Numbered from the stretch's first letter, positions 45,842-56,505 are shown. The stretch is DNA of 64,000 bases from Pseudomonas turukhanskensis (GCF_027922365.1 NZ_BSFN01000003.1:151478-215477); one strand, 5' to 3'. Notes: generated by a model not told the origin, from the letters alone. Numbers and translations are program-made.

Positions 45842-47191
45842 ATGCAGGATCAAGCACAACAGAACGCATCAGGGAGTATGGGGTTCTGGACCTGCTCGGC
45901 ATTGGTGGTAGGCAATATGATCGGCTCGGGGGTGTTTTTGCTGCCCTCGGCGCTGGCCGCCTTCGGTGGCTTGAGCCTTTTTGGCTGGCTGATCTCCAGC
46001 GCCGGGGCGGTGATTCTGGCCCTGACCTTTGCGCGTCTGTCGCGCCTCAACCCCTCTGCCGGTGGCCCTTACGCGTATACCCGTGATGGCTTCGGTGCCT
46101 TTGCCGGCTACCTCTGTGCCTGGACCTACTGGAAAGCCGCGTGGATCGGCAACGCGGCGATTTCGGTCACCCTGGTGGGGTATCTGCAAGTGTTTTTCCC
46201 GGCGCTGCGCGACCCGACGCTGGCAATTGGCACTGCCATCGCGGCCATCTGGCTGTGCACCCTGATCAATCTGCGCGGCATCGGCGCCTTTGGGGTGGTG
46301 CAGAACATCCTCACGGCGCTGAAGCTGGTTCCGCTGCTGTTGATCGGCATTCTTGGCTGGTTCTCCTTTCACCCCGAATACCTGCGCATTCCGCCCGTAG
46401 AAGACTTGCCCGGTGGCGGCGGCTACGCCACGGCGATTGCCACCACGGCGGCGCTGACGTTGTGGTCGTTTATCGGCCTGGAGTCGGCGACCGTGCCGGC
46501 CGAGCATGTCAAAGACCCGAAGCGCACCATTCCGCGCGCCACTATCTTCGGCACCGTGGTGGCGGCAGCGGTGTACATCCTTTCTATCACCGCGGTGCAA
46601 GGTGTGCTGCCGCCGGACGTATTGATGCGCTCCACCGCGCCCTTTGCCGATGCTGCGCAGGTGCTGCTGGGGCCGTGGGGTTATTACTTCGTGGCCGGCG
46701 GCGCGGTGATCGCCTGCCTGGGTGCGCTCAATGGTTGGGTGCTGCTGCAAGGGCAGATTCCCATGGCCACTGCGCGCGATGGCTTGCTGCCGGAGTCGCT
46801 GGCCAAGGTGAACAAACACAATGTGCCGGCTCACGGCTTGCTGGTGTCCGGCGTACTCGTGACCTTGCTGGTGCTGATCGACGGGCAGGGCGATCTGGTG
46901 GAGGTGTTTAACGTGATCATTCTGCTCGGCACCATGACCGGCGTGGTGCCGTACGCCTTCTGCACGGCGGCGCTGTTGCAGTTTTTGGCGGTAAAACCGG
47001 AGGCCTTCAAACCCCGCGAGCGCGGATTGTTGGTGGCGATTGGCAGCCTGGGGTTTGTGTATTCGATGTGGGCGCTCTACGGCACTGGGCAGCAGGCGAT
47101 TTTCTGGGGCTTTCTGGTGTTGATGGCGGGCATTCCGCTGTACACCTGGCGGCAGTGGCGTAACCGGGTGCATGGGGTTGCGACGTTGTGA
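45842..47191 (+). CDS. APC-family amino acid/polyamine transporter
   Basis: A 449-aa protein with about 12 membrane helices, starting GFWTCSALVVGNMIGSGVFL, the consensus helix I of the basic amino acid/polyamine antiporter (PotE/CadB) group. It begins 18 bp after ldcA and is probably co-transcribed. Lysine uptake with cadaverine export is the simplest inference from context. Confidence 0.85.
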   Translation: MQDQAQQNASGSMGFWTCSALVVGNMIGSGVFLLPSALAAFGGLSLFGWLISSAGAVILALTFARLSRLNPSAGGPYAYTRDGFGAFAGYLCAWTYWKAAWIGNAAISVTLVGYLQVFFPALRDPTLAIGTAIAAIWLCTLINLRGIGAFGVVQNILTALKLVPLLLIGILGWFSFHPEYLRIPPVEDLPGGGGYATAIATTAALTLWSFIGLESATVPAEHVKDPKRTIPRATIFGTVVAAAVYILSITAVQGVLPPDVLMRSTAPFADAAQVLLGPWGYYFVAGGAVIACLGALNGWVLLQGQIPMATARDGLLPESLAKVNKHNVPAHGLLVSGVLVTLLVLIDGQGDLVEVFNVIILLGTMTGVVPYAFCTAALLQFLAVKPEAFKPRERGLLVAIGSLGFVYSMWALYGTGQQAIFWGFLVLMAGIPLYTWRQWRNRVHGVATL

Positions 47192-47200
47192 ATCAAAAGC

Positions 47201-47264
47201 ATCGAGGCTAAAGCCTCTCCTACGCCGGATCACCGTTTTTCGTAGGAGAGGCTTCAGCCTCGAT
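47201..47264. repeat. REP-like inverted repeat between the permease gene and nhaB
   Basis: ATCGAGGCTAAAGCCTCTCC and the inverse GGAGAGGCTTCAGCCTCGAT surround about 20 bp. It lies between convergent genes and may help stabilise or end both messages. A relative is fused to the end of dusC. Confidence 0.85.
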
Positions 47265-47295
47265 TGATTTGGCCCGCAAGCGAATCGTTAGCGCC

Positions 47296-48789
47296 TTACA
47301 ACCAATGTGCCACCGCCCACCACCCGAGCACACTCATCACGATGGTGTACGGCAACGCCATCCACGCCATGCGCCCGTACGACAAGCGCACCAGCGGCGC
47401 CAACGATGAGGTCAGCAAAAACAGAAACGCGGCCTGGCCATTGGGCGTCGCCACGCTTGGCAGATTGGTGCCGGTGTTGATCGCCACCGCCAGGGTTTCG
47501 AAGTGCTCGCGGCTCATGGAGCCAGCGGCGAATTCGCGTTTCACCTCGGTGATATAGATGGTGGCCACAAACACGTTGTCGCTGATCGCCGACAGCAGGC
47601 CGTTGGCGATAAACAGCATGGTCGGTTGCTGCTCGCTGGGCAGGGCCAGCACCGCCTGAATGATCGGGGTAAACAGCTGCTGTTCATGAATCACCGCCAC
47701 CACGGCAAAAAACACCACCAGCAGGGCGGTAAAGGGCAGGGCGTCTTTGAAGGCGTTGCCGATGCGGTGCTCGTCGGTGATGCCGCTGAAGGCGGTAATC
47801 AACACGATCACCAGCAAACCGATAAGGCCAACCTCGGCCACATGGAAGGCCAGGCAGCCAATCAGAATGATGGCCGCCAAACCCTGCACGATCAAGCTCG
47901 CGGTATCGGCGACGGTGCGGTGCTGCGCCTGGTCTGCGGCATACTTGGCCAGCACGCTGCGCACCGATGTCGGCAGTTCGGTGCCGTAGCCAAACCAACG
48001 CAATTTTTCCAGTAGCACGCAGGTGACCAAACCGGCGAACAGCACGGGCATGGACACCGGCGCTACGTGTTTGAAGAAGGTGACGAAGTCCCAGCCCACC
48101 TCATGGCCGATCAGCAGGTTCTGTGGCTCGCCGACTAGGGTGCACACACCGCCGAGCGCCGTGCCCACCGCGCCGTGCATCAACAGGCTGCGCAGGAACG
48201 AACGAAATTGATCAAGCTCCTGGCGTTGCTGGTCGGCGATATGGTCGTCGTTGGCGTCATCGTGGTTGGCCTGGTTCGAGGCGAAGCGGTGGAACACCTG
48301 GTAGAAACCGAGGCACACGGTAATCACCACGGCAATAACTGTTAGTGCATCCAGAAAGGCGGAAAGAAACGCCGCCAACAGGCAGAACGTCAGGCCCAGC
48401 AGCGCTTTGGATTTGACCCCCAGCAACAGCTTGGAGAACACCAACAGCAGCAGGTCTTTCATAAAGTAGATGCCGGCGACCATAAACATCAGCAGCAGAA
48501 TCACCGGAAAGTTGTGCGCCAACTCCTCATACAGCGCTTGAGGCGCGGCCATGTTCAGCAGCAGGGCTTCGAGCACCAGAAGGCCGCCGGGTTGCAGTGG
48601 GTAGCATTTGAGCGCCATGCCGAGGGTAAAAATAAACTCGGCCACCAGCAGCCAGCCGGCCACCACCGGGCCCAGTGTCCACAGGGCCAGCGGGTTGAGA
48701 ATAAGAAAAGCGAGAATGCACAGCTTGTACCAGCGCGGGGAGTGCCCCAGAAAGTTTCTGCCGAAGGCGGCGGCAAGCGAGGTTGTCAT
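47296..48789 (-). CDS. nhaB: Na+/H+ antiporter NhaB
   Basis: A 497-aa integral membrane protein, [22 protein letters not shown] at its start, with about 12 helices and family landmarks such as [28 protein letters not shown] and [16 protein letters not shown]. It exchanges Na+ for protons and supports pH and salt homeostasis. The ATG at 48789 is used; the frame is open to 48870 but lacks conserved sequence there. Confidence 0.95.
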   Translation of the reverse strand: MTTSLAAAFGRNFLGHSPRWYKLCILAFLILNPLALWTLGPVVAGWLLVAEFIFTLGMALKCYPLQPGGLLVLEALLLNMAAPQALYEELAHNFPVILLLMFMVAGIYFMKDLLLLVFSKLLLGVKSKALLGLTFCLLAAFLSAFLDALTVIAVVITVCLGFYQVFHRFASNQANHDDANDDHIADQQRQELDQFRSFLRSLLMHGAVGTALGGVCTLVGEPQNLLIGHEVGWDFVTFFKHVAPVSMPVLFAGLVTCVLLEKLRWFGYGTELPTSVRSVLAKYAADQAQHRTVADTASLIVQGLAAIILIGCLAFHVAEVGLIGLLVIVLITAFSGITDEHRIGNAFKDALPFTALLVVFFAVVAVIHEQQLFTPIIQAVLALPSEQQPTMLFIANGLLSAISDNVFVATIYITEVKREFAAGSMSREHFETLAVAINTGTNLPSVATPNGQAAFLFLLTSSLAPLVRLSYGRMAWMALPYTIVMSVLGWWAVAHWL

Positions 48790-48917
48790 GACGCGGTGGA
48801 CCTTATTCGAATAGGGATTTGGACGCCGGCAAGATACCAGACAGATCAAGCGCTTAAGGGCTTTAGTCAAGCAGGGGTGTGAAGACCGGCAGCGTGGTCT
48901 GCGTCACACCGCCGGCA

Positions 48918-48945
48918 TCGACTTTTGTTCCGTGCTTGTTATAGT
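48918..48945 (+). promoter_or_regulatory. Possible sigma-70 promoter for the crotonase gene
   Basis: TCGACT, 16-bp spacer, TATAGT. The -10 matches at five of six positions and the -35 at four of six. It lies about 60 bp before the ATG in the divergent nhaB gap. Confidence 0.35.
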
Positions 48946-49007
48946 TGCCCGGTTTTATTCATAACAACGTTCTATGCACTCGCGTGCAGCAGAAGAGGAA
49001 GGCCAAG

Positions 49008-49820
49008 ATGTCCGCCTACAAAGCGTTTCGTGTAGAACTGGCCGACAAGATCGCCCATGTGGTGATTAACCGTCCAGAGAAAGTCAACGCCATGAGCGCC
49101 GACTTCTGGACCGAAATCGTGGAAATCTTCAATTGGATCGACACCAACGACGAAGTTCGCGTGGTGGTGATTTCCGGTGCCGGCAAACATTTTTCCTCCG
49201 GCATCGATCTGATGATGCTGGCACAGGTCGGCAATCAGCTGGGTAAAGACCCCGGCCGCAACGCCGACGTGCTGCGCCGCAAGATTCTCGAACTGCAAGC
49301 CTCGTTCAATGCCGTGGACGCCTGCAGAAAGCCAGTGCTGGCGGCTATTCAGGGCTACTGCCTGGGCGGGGCCATCGACCTGATCAGCGCCTGCGACATG
49401 CGCTACAGCACCCTCGACGCACAATTCTCCATCAAGGAAATCGACATGGGCATGGCCGCCGATGTCGGCACCTTGCAGCGCCTGCCGCGCATTATCGGCG
49501 ACGGCATGATGCGTGAGCTGGCGTACACCGGCCGCACCATCGGCGGTGAAGAAGCGCGCAGCATTGGCCTGGTGAACCGCACCTTTGTTGATGAAGCCGC
49601 GCTGCTTGATGGCGTGTTCGGCATTGCCCGCGAAATCGCCAGCAAATCGCCGATTGCGATTCGTGGCACCAAGAAAATGATTGGCTATATGCGCGATCAC
49701 CGCGTAGACGATGGCTTGGAATATGTGGCCGTGTGGAATGCCAACATGTTGCAGTCCCCTGATTTGCGGATTGCCATGGCCGCGCACATGAGCAAGCAAA
49801 AGCCGGAATTCGCAGACTGA
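49008..49820 (+). CDS. Crotonase, delta(3,5)-delta(2,4)-dienoyl-CoA isomerase type
   Basis: A 270-aa enoyl-CoA hydratase/isomerase-fold protein. GKHFSSGIDLMML and YCLGGAIDLISACDMRY form the oxyanion hole. The active-site stretch IKEIDMGMAADVGTLQRLP carries Glu144 and Asp152, eight residues apart as in mammalian ECH1 dienoyl-CoA isomerase, and the later SKSPIAIRGTKKMI and SRDH-like MRDHRVDDGLEY also follow ECH1. It would help degrade unsaturated fatty acids with odd-position double bonds. It is usually annotated simply as enoyl-CoA hydratase. The ATG at 49008 has AGGAAGG upstream. Confidence 0.85.
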   Translation: MSAYKAFRVELADKIAHVVINRPEKVNAMSADFWTEIVEIFNWIDTNDEVRVVVISGAGKHFSSGIDLMMLAQVGNQLGKDPGRNADVLRRKILELQASFNAVDACRKPVLAAIQGYCLGGAIDLISACDMRYSTLDAQFSIKEIDMGMAADVGTLQRLPRIIGDGMMRELAYTGRTIGGEEARSIGLVNRTFVDEAALLDGVFGIAREIASKSPIAIRGTKKMIGYMRDHRVDDGLEYVAVWNANMLQSPDLRIAMAAHMSKQKPEFAD

Positions 49821-49861
49821 TGCGCGCGAATTTCTCATTGGCGCGGGAGGCGCAGTAGGCC

Positions 49862-51538
49862 ATGGTTTCTGGAGCCACATCCCTTAGTTTGGTGCGCGAC
49901 GAGCTGTTCGCCACCATGGAAGAGGCGGAACTGAGCCTTGAGCAGTTTATTGCCGAGCGCAACAACGGCAGCCTGCTGCAACAAGCGGTGGAGTACCTGC
50001 AGCAAATTCGCGGCACGCTCAATCTGATCGAGCTGGCTGGCGCCGAATTGCTGGCCCAGGAAGTGCTGGAACAGGCCACTGATATTCCCGAAGGCGCCGG
50101 TGAAGAACGCGATGTGCAGTTGTCGGCGTTGAACAACGCCTTGCACGTGCTGCGCCGTTACCTGGAAAACGTCGAGATGCATCGCCAGGAGCTGCCGGAA
50201 TTGCTGCTGCCGGCCATCAATGACCTGCGCGCCGCAGGTGGTCAGCCGCCGCTGCCGGAGAGTTTCTTCTTTAGCGCGCGCCTGGACCAGACCCGCCCCG
50301 ATACCGGTACCGCGGTGGATGTCAGTGCCCATGCCGCCGACCTGCGTCGGTTGCGCCAGATGTACCAGGTGGGGCTGCTGGGTTTTATCCGCGAAGACGG
50401 CCCGCAGGCCGGGCTCAAGCTGATGGGCCGGGCGCTGACGCGGCTGGACAGCCTATTCGCCACCCAACCCCGTGGTCGCCTGTGCTGGATTGGCGCGGCC
50501 GCGCTGGAAGCGCAAGTGGATGGCCAACTATTGCCGCGCAAGGCGCGCAAGCAGCTGTTCGCCCGTATCGACCGCGAGCTCAAACAGCTGCTCGGCAACG
50601 CCAGCTACGAAGCGCCACGCAATCTGCTTAAAGAACTGCTGTACCTGGTGGCCCTGGCCGACAGCCGTGGCCCGTTGGCCACCCAGGTGCGCGAAGTGTT
50701 CGGCCTGACGGCGCTGCCGTTTACCGATCAATTGCTTGAAGAAGAATCGCAACTGTTGGCCGGCCCGGGTCGCTCGGTGATGCGCTCGTTGTCCTCGGCC
50801 ATCCGCGAGGAACTGGCGAGCGTCAAAGACCTGCTTGATTTGATCGAGCGCGGCACCGTCGACAGTGAGCGCCTGACCACCTTGCATGGTCTGCTTGGCA
50901 AGCTGGCGAAAACCCTCGGCATGGTCGGCCTCAGTTCCGCAGGCGCCACCCTCAGCAGCCAGCTGCAAGTGGTGGCCCGCTGGAACGATGCCGAACCGAT
51001 TGAAGTGCCGGCGCTGCACAAGATGGCCGACGCGGTGCTGTATGTCGAAAGCATGGTGGCGAGCCTGGAAAGCGGCGAGCGCCGCGATGCCCGACCGCAG
51101 GACGTGCAGCCCGGCGATGAAGCGACTTCGTTTGCCCAGCACCAGTTGAACGAAGCACGCATTGTGGTGGTGGACGAGTCGCAAGCCGGCCTGGCCCTGG
51201 CCAAGCGCGCGATCACTTCATACCTAGAATCCAATGGCGACAAGCTGCACCTGGCCAACGTGCCGTTCAGCTTGCAAGCAGTGCGTGGTGGCCTGTGGTT
51301 CCTCAATCAGGAGCGCGCCGCGCTGCTGGTGGGCGCCTGCGCCGACTACATCCAGACGCAGATGCTGGAGGCGCCGCAAATGCCGTCCGAACAGATGCTC
51401 GAAACCCTCGCCGATGCCCTGACCAGCCTTGAGTACTACCTCGAAGGCGGCGCTGTGCTGCGCCCGGAAACGGTGCCGAGCGTGCTCGACCTGGCCGCCG
51501 AAAGCGTGCGCGCCCTTGGTTTGCAGGTGGCTGCCTGA
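49862..51538 (+). CDS. Conserved alpha-helical protein, function unknown (Hpt-like N-terminus)
   Basis: A 558-aa, Leu/Glu/Ala-rich, helical soluble protein without signal or membrane segments. The first 120 residues ([53 protein letters not shown]) resemble the N-terminal helical bundles of ChpA-type chemotaxis kinases, but I see no phospho-accepting HxxKG histidine. It shares a boundary with nudC (TGATG) and is conserved at this place in P. aeruginosa. Some databases label homologues as ferrous iron transporter B, which the sequence does not support. Confidence 0.7.
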   Translation: MVSGATSLSLVRDELFATMEEAELSLEQFIAERNNGSLLQQAVEYLQQIRGTLNLIELAGAELLAQEVLEQATDIPEGAGEERDVQLSALNNALHVLRRYLENVEMHRQELPELLLPAINDLRAAGGQPPLPESFFFSARLDQTRPDTGTAVDVSAHAADLRRLRQMYQVGLLGFIREDGPQAGLKLMGRALTRLDSLFATQPRGRLCWIGAAALEAQVDGQLLPRKARKQLFARIDRELKQLLGNASYEAPRNLLKELLYLVALADSRGPLATQVREVFGLTALPFTDQLLEEESQLLAGPGRSVMRSLSSAIREELASVKDLLDLIERGTVDSERLTTLHGLLGKLAKTLGMVGLSSAGATLSSQLQVVARWNDAEPIEVPALHKMADAVLYVESMVASLESGERRDARPQDVQPGDEATSFAQHQLNEARIVVVDESQAGLALAKRAITSYLESNGDKLHLANVPFSLQAVRGGLWFLNQERAALLVGACADYIQTQMLEAPQMPSEQMLETLADALTSLEYYLEGGAVLRPETVPSVLDLAAESVRALGLQVAA

Positions 51539-52368
51539 TGAGTAAAAGTTGGGTACCTGCGGTACTGGCTATCAGCCAGGGTGGCGGTTGGGCGTTGGCG
51601 CATTTTCGCGGCAGCTTTCTGGCCGACAGCAATGGTGTGTTGTTTCCCCGCGACTGGTTGAAACGCCAGGATTTGCCAGCCTTCGAAGAACATGGCCTGG
51701 GCCATTTCGATGGCGATGCCATCTACCTGCTAGATTTTGCCAACGCGCCGGAGCTGCAGGGCTGCGGCTTGCAGACGCTGCGCCAGATCATGATGCAAAG
51801 CGATGCCGACACGTTCCGGCTGCTCGGCTTTGCCTCACAGATCGCCACGTGGGCCGATAACTACCGCTTCTGTGGCAGTTGCGGCACGCGCACGCAGCGC
51901 TCCAGCACGGACCGCTCGGCCAGTTGCCCGAATTGTCAGGTGGCCCATTACCCACGGCTGTCGCCGAGCATGATTGTGCTGGTGACCCGCGGTGATGAAA
52001 TTCTACTGGCGCGCTCGCCGCGCTATGTGCCGGGCATGTACAGCACGCTGGCCGGCTTCGTTGAGCCGGGCGAGTCGGTGGAGCATTGCGTGGCCCGCGA
52101 AGTGCGTGAAGAAGTGGGTGTCGAGATCAAGAACATCCAGTACTTGGGCAGCCAGGGGTGGCCTTTCCCGCACTCGCTGATGCTGGGCTTTCACGCCGAA
52201 TACGCCAGCGGTGAAATCGTGCGTCAGGAAGAGGAAATCGAAGACGCGCAGTGGTTCAAGCTCGATAACTTGCCGCCGCTGCCGGCCTCACGCTCGATTG
52301 CTCGCTACCTGATCGATATATACCTGGCGCGCCATTTAGGCTTGCCCGAACCAGTGCTGCCAGGCTAG
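51538..52368 (+). CDS. nudC: NADH/NAD-cap pyrophosphatase NudC
   Basis: A 276-aa Nudix hydrolase that splits NADH and can remove NAD caps from RNA. A zinc ribbon (CGSCGTR...CPNC, about residues 118-140) precedes the Nudix box [23 protein letters not shown] and the family-specific [16 protein letters not shown]. The E. coli enzyme has SQPWPFPxS; here Pro is Gly. The start overlaps the preceding stop; the end overlaps the convergent TSUP gene by 33 bp. Confidence 0.94.
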   Translation: MSKSWVPAVLAISQGGGWALAHFRGSFLADSNGVLFPRDWLKRQDLPAFEEHGLGHFDGDAIYLLDFANAPELQGCGLQTLRQIMMQSDADTFRLLGFASQIATWADNYRFCGSCGTRTQRSSTDRSASCPNCQVAHYPRLSPSMIVLVTRGDEILLARSPRYVPGMYSTLAGFVEPGESVEHCVAREVREEVGVEIKNIQYLGSQGWPFPHSLMLGFHAEYASGEIVRQEEEIEDAQWFKLDNLPPLPASRSIARYLIDIYLARHLGLPEPVLPG

Positions 52369-53115
52369 GCGCACAGTCAAGGCCAGCACCACCAGAATGA
52401 ACACCGGGCGGATAAATTTCGAGCCGCCCGAGATCGCCGTCCGCGCCCCCAGAAATGCCCCGGCCATCAGCGCCACGCCCATGCTCAGCCCGAGCACCCA
52501 GGCCACTTGGCCGCCAATGATAAACACCACCAGCGCAGTGATATTGCTGACGAAGTTCATGGTGCGCGCCACGCCGCTGGCGCGCAGCAGATCAAGCGGG
52601 TAGAGCAGCAGCGAGCTGACTGTCCAGAATGCGCCGGTGCCGGGCCCGGCGACGCCATCGTAGAAACCCAAGGCAAACCCTTGCGGCCACTGCCGCCGAC
52701 GGGGAATCGGCGCGTCGCTGATTACCGGTGCGGTGGGCGTGCGGCTGAACAGCAGGTACACGCCGCAGGCAAACACCACCACCGGCAGCATCTGCATCAA
52801 CCATTCGGCAGGCAGCCAGTGGGCAATGGCGGCGCCCAGCGTCGAACCCACGGCGGTGGCGATCAGGGCATAGCGCCAGGCACTGGGGTCGAACAGCTTG
52901 CGGCGGTAGAAGGTAAGGCTGGCGGTGGCTGAGCCGAAGGTGGCGCAGAGCTTGCTGGTGCCCAGGGCCAAGTGCGGCGGTATGCCGGCAGTGAGCAGGG
53001 CGGGCATGGTTAGCAGGCCGCCGCCGCCGGCAATGGCATCGATAAAGCCGGCGATAAAGGCAACCCCGGCGAGAATGGCGAGGGTGGTGGGGTCTACAAG
53101 CAGTTCCAAAGGCAT
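52336..53115 (-). CDS. TSUP family (TauE/SafE) membrane transporter
   Basis: A 259-aa protein with about eight helices. [23 protein letters not shown] at the start and [19 protein letters not shown] in the middle are the twin signature motifs of the TauE/SafE family, which exports or imports sulfur-containing organic anions. The ATG at 53115 starts the first helix properly; the frame extends to 53295 without conserved sequence. Substrate unknown. Its last 33 bp overlap the end of nudC. Confidence 0.88.
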   Translation of the reverse strand: MPLELLVDPTTLAILAGVAFIAGFIDAIAGGGGLLTMPALLTAGIPPHLALGTSKLCATFGSATASLTFYRRKLFDPSAWRYALIATAVGSTLGAAIAHWLPAEWLMQMLPVVVFACGVYLLFSRTPTAPVISDAPIPRRRQWPQGFALGFYDGVAGPGTGAFWTVSSLLLYPLDLLRASGVARTMNFVSNITALVVFIIGGQVAWVLGLSMGVALMAGAFLGARTAISGGSKFIRPVFILVVLALTVRLAWQHWFGQA

Positions 53116-53215
53116 AAAAAGGTCGACTGGTGTCAGATTGCGCCGAATGCCGGCTGGCCGTGGACGGGGCGGCTGCGCATAATGCCGCCTATTTGCCGCA
53201 GAAGGAATTGGCTTT

Positions 53216-53866
53216 ATGCAGTATGACGGTCTGGCGTGGGGCATCGCCCTGCTGGCGTTACTGGCCGTATTGGTCGCCGCGCGGATTCTGCTCAACCGCA
53301 GCTGGTTTCTCGGTTGGTTGCGCGGTACGGCGGGGCTGGCGTTTCTGGCCCTGGCCGGACTGATCGGCGTGGTGGCCTACGACCTGGTGAGCTACGACGC
53401 ACTGCCGCAAGACAAACCCATCGTCACCCTGAGCTTCCAGGCCGACGGCCCGCAACGCTACCGGGTTACCCTGCTCGAAGGCGCCGACGAGCGCAGCGTC
53501 AGCCTTGAGGGCGACCTCTGGCAGCTGGATGCGCGGATGTTCGAATGGAAAGGGCTGGCGGCGTTGATTGGGTTGCAGCCGGGCTATCGGTTGGAAAAAT
53601 TGTCTGGGCGTTTTCTGGCCATTGAACAGCAGGAGCTGGCGCAGAACGCCAGTGCGCCGCTGAACAAAAGCCCGTACGGCATCGACCTGTGGCGCTGGTT
53701 GCGGTTGGGGCAGCACGATCTGTTTCTGTTCAAGCCGCAGGCCTTGCGGGTGACGTATTTGCCGATGGCCGATGGCGCGGTGTACGCCGTAAGCCTGTCG
53801 CCCACCGGGTTGATGGCCAAGCCATTGAACCAGGCGGCGGATCAGGCGTTGAAGGACTGGAAGTGA
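53216..53866 (+). CDS. Conserved membrane-anchored protein of unknown function
   Basis: A 216-aa protein with two N-terminal membrane helices (GIALLALLAVLVAARILL; GTAGLAFLALAGLIGVVAYDLV) and a C-terminal soluble domain of about 150 residues (VTLSFQADGPQRYRVTLLEG, WQLDARMFEWKG, GYRLEKLSGRFL). The soluble part would face the periplasm or cytoplasm; I cannot decide which. Homologues in Pseudomonas are sometimes called multidrug efflux proteins without evidence. Confidence 0.8.
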   Translation: MQYDGLAWGIALLALLAVLVAARILLNRSWFLGWLRGTAGLAFLALAGLIGVVAYDLVSYDALPQDKPIVTLSFQADGPQRYRVTLLEGADERSVSLEGDLWQLDARMFEWKGLAALIGLQPGYRLEKLSGRFLAIEQQELAQNASAPLNKSPYGIDLWRWLRLGQHDLFLFKPQALRVTYLPMADGAVYAVSLSPTGLMAKPLNQAADQALKDWK

Positions 53867-53902
53867 GGAGAAGGTTCGGCGTCGCTAATCGGAGCATGGT
53901 AT

Positions 53903-53990
53903 CGGCGGATATCCCCTGTGGGGATATTCGCCCTACGCCCTGCGTGCGCCATATGTAGGGCGAATATCCGCATCGCGGATATCCGCCGGG
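53903..53990. repeat. Inverted repeat of the GCGAATATCC/GTAGGGCG family
   Basis: GATATTCGCCCTAC is answered by GTAGGGCGAATATC, with flanking GCGGATATCC and GGATATCCGC. It is related to the element inside the ppkA-pppA gap. It lies between convergent genes. Confidence 0.85.
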
Positions 53991-53995
53991 CGATG

Positions 53996-54898
53996 TCAGC
54001 GTCTGCCGAAGATAATCAACATAACCCCACCCAGCGTCACCAGGCACGCCACCAGCGCGGCCATCCCCAGGCTTTCGCCCAGCAGCAGATAGCCCAGCAG
54101 CAAGGCGATCACCGGATTGACGAAGGCAAAGGTCGACACCAGGCTTGGCCGCACTTCACGCAGCAGCCAGAAGTAGGCGGGATACACGCCCAGGCTCACC
54201 GGCAGCACCAGATAGGCCAGCCACCACCAGCCATGCACGGACAGCTGCGACAGGTGCAGGTCATTCCATTCGCCACGCCAGGCGGCGAATAGCGCCAGCA
54301 TCAGTGCACCGATCAGCATCTGCAGGCTCATGCCCAGCCAGGTGGAGCGAAACGATGGCCGGCTGCGCAGTAGCCACGCACCCACCGCCCACATCAAGGT
54401 GGCAGCCACCACCAGGCTGCCGGCAAACCATTGCTGCGCGGTGGCGGCGCTGCCCAGGCCGTTGCTCATCAGCAGCACGATGCCAATCGAGGCCAGCACC
54501 AGGCCACACAGCACCCACAGCGGTGGGCGGTCGCCCAGCAGCCACTCCAGCGCCACGCTCCAGATGGGTAGCGAGGTATAGAGCATCGCCAGCAAACCGG
54601 TGGGCAGGTATTGGTTGGCGTAGAGCAGGGCGCCCTGGCCGACGGTGATCAGCATCAAGCCACCGATAAACGCGCCGCCCCAATCGCTGCGTTGAATACG
54701 CGCCTGGCCACTGACCACTACCCAGAGCAACGCCAGGCTGCCGGCGAGAAAAAAGCGCAGGGTGACGATGACAAAGGGCGGCAGTTCCAGCAGCAGAAAA
54801 TGGTTGGCCAGGTACGTGGTGCCCCAGCCGATGTACACCGCAGCAAACGAAAGCAGCAGCACCAGCGAGCGGGCGCGGGGGGATAGCGTGGACGACAT
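53996..54898 (-). CDS. EamA/DMT-family exporter (YedA-like)
   Basis: A 300-aa drug/metabolite transporter with ten predicted helices in two EamA halves. The start IGWGTTYLANHFLLLELPPFVI and the second-half STFAFVNPVIALLLGYLLLGE are typical of YedA/RhtA-type exporters. The transported compound cannot be told from sequence. Confidence 0.88.
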   Translation of the reverse strand: MSSTLSPRARSLVLLLSFAAVYIGWGTTYLANHFLLLELPPFVIVTLRFFLAGSLALLWVVVSGQARIQRSDWGGAFIGGLMLITVGQGALLYANQYLPTGLLAMLYTSLPIWSVALEWLLGDRPPLWVLCGLVLASIGIVLLMSNGLGSAATAQQWFAGSLVVAATLMWAVGAWLLRSRPSFRSTWLGMSLQMLIGALMLALFAAWRGEWNDLHLSQLSVHGWWWLAYLVLPVSLGVYPAYFWLLREVRPSLVSTFAFVNPVIALLLGYLLLGESLGMAALVACLVTLGGVMLIIFGRR

Positions 54899-54954
54899 GG
54901 GAAGCCTGAAATGCGCACGCCGGCTGGGTGCCGGCGCGTCGTGATAAATGGAAG

Positions 54955-56505
54955 TTAGTGAGCGGCGCCGCCTGTGGCACCGGCGGGCAGAGCTTTGGTC
55001 AGCAGCACGGCGATCATGCTGATGGCCAGGGCCAGGCCGACAAAGTGGAAGGCGTCATTGTAGGCCATGATCATGGCCTGCTGGTGCGTGATCTCGCTGA
55101 GCTTGGCCAGCGCCGCGGTTTCGTTGCCCAGGGTTTGCGTCAGGCTGTTCAGGCGCTCGGCCACTTGCGGGTTGCTCGGCACAATGGCCTCGCGCAGGTA
55201 GTCGAAGTAGATCTTGGTGCGCGCATCGAGCAGCGTGGCGAGCAGGGCGATGCCGATGGCGCCACCGAGGTTACGCAGGATATTGAACAGGCTGGAGGCT
55301 GAGCCGGCGTCCTGAGCGCTGATATACACGGTGGCGATCAGCGAGATGGTCACCATGATCAGCGGTTGGCCAAAGGCGCGCAGCAACTGGATATGGTTGA
55401 ACTGCGGGCCGGCGAAATCCAGGTTGAGCACACCCGACAGAAAACTGCCCAGGCCGAACAAACCGAAGCCCAGCGCGCACAGCCATTTCGGCGAAATAAA
55501 CTTCATCAACTTGGGCACGAACGGGATCAGAAACAGCTGGGGAATCCCCATCCACATGATCACCTGGCCAATCTGCATCGAGTTGTAGCCCTGGATCTGC
55601 GCCAGATACAGCGGCAGCAGATAGATCGAGCCATACAACCCCACGCCCATGCCCAGGCTGGAGATGCTCGACAGGCCGAAGTTGCGGTTGCCGAGAATGC
55701 GCAGGTTGATCAGCGGGTTGGGTTTGGACATCTGCACGATCACAAAGCTGATCAGGCTGATCAGGGCGATGCTGCCCAGGGTGACGATAAACGCCGACTC
55801 GAGCCAATCCTTGCGGTGGCCTTCTTCAAGGAAGACCTGCAGGCAGCCCAGGCCAATGCCCAGGGTGAGGATGCCGGCGTAGTCGGTGCTCTTCAGCAGT
55901 TCCCAGTGCGGCGCCTTTTTCTCCAGGCCATAGAGCAGGCCGGCAATCATCAGCAGGCCCGGCGGCACGTTGATATAGAAGATGTATTCCCAGCCCCAGT
56001 TCTCCGTCAGCCAGCCGCCCAGGGTTGGGCCGATGGAGGGCGCGAAGGTGGCGGTCATGGCGAACATGGCCATACCGATGGCGCGCTTGCTTTCCGGCAG
56101 CTTGATCAGCACCAGGGTAAAGGCCAGCGGAATCAGCGCCCCGCCGGTAAAGCCCTGCATGGCGCGGAATACGATCATGCTTTCGAGGTTCCAGGCCATG
56201 GAGCACAGCAGGGAAGAAATCAGAAAGCCAATGGAGACATACACCGACAGACGCCGCGCCGAGAGCAACTGCACCAGCCAGGCGGTGAGCGGAATCATGA
56301 TGATTTCCGCCACCAGGTAGGAGGTGGAAATCCACGAGCCTTCTTCCAGGGTGGCCGACAGCGCGCCCTGGATGTCCTTGAGCGAGGAATTGGTGATCTG
56401 GATATCCAGCACGGCCATAAAAGCGCCGAGCATGGCGCTCATTACCGCAATCCAGTCGCGCCGTGAGGGTTCGCCGTCGGGGCGAACCAGGGCATCAGCT
56501 ACCAC
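54955..56505 (-). CDS. EmrB-like DHA2 family MFS multidrug transporter
   Basis: A 516-aa 14-helix transporter. MLGAFMAVLDIQITNSSL contains DHA2 motif D1, and RAMQGFTGGALIPLAFTL carries motif C. With the upstream membrane-fusion protein it would form a tripartite pump that expels hydrophobic toxins across both membranes via an outer-membrane channel encoded elsewhere. It overlaps emrA by 11 bp. Confidence 0.92.
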   Translation of the reverse strand: MVADALVRPDGEPSRRDWIAVMSAMLGAFMAVLDIQITNSSLKDIQGALSATLEEGSWISTSYLVAEIIMIPLTAWLVQLLSARRLSVYVSIGFLISSLLCSMAWNLESMIVFRAMQGFTGGALIPLAFTLVLIKLPESKRAIGMAMFAMTATFAPSIGPTLGGWLTENWGWEYIFYINVPPGLLMIAGLLYGLEKKAPHWELLKSTDYAGILTLGIGLGCLQVFLEEGHRKDWLESAFIVTLGSIALISLISFVIVQMSKPNPLINLRILGNRNFGLSSISSLGMGVGLYGSIYLLPLYLAQIQGYNSMQIGQVIMWMGIPQLFLIPFVPKLMKFISPKWLCALGFGLFGLGSFLSGVLNLDFAGPQFNHIQLLRAFGQPLIMVTISLIATVYISAQDAGSASSLFNILRNLGGAIGIALLATLLDARTKIYFDYLREAIVPSNPQVAERLNSLTQTLGNETAALAKLSEITHQQAMIMAYNDAFHFVGLALAISMIAVLLTKALPAGATGGAAH

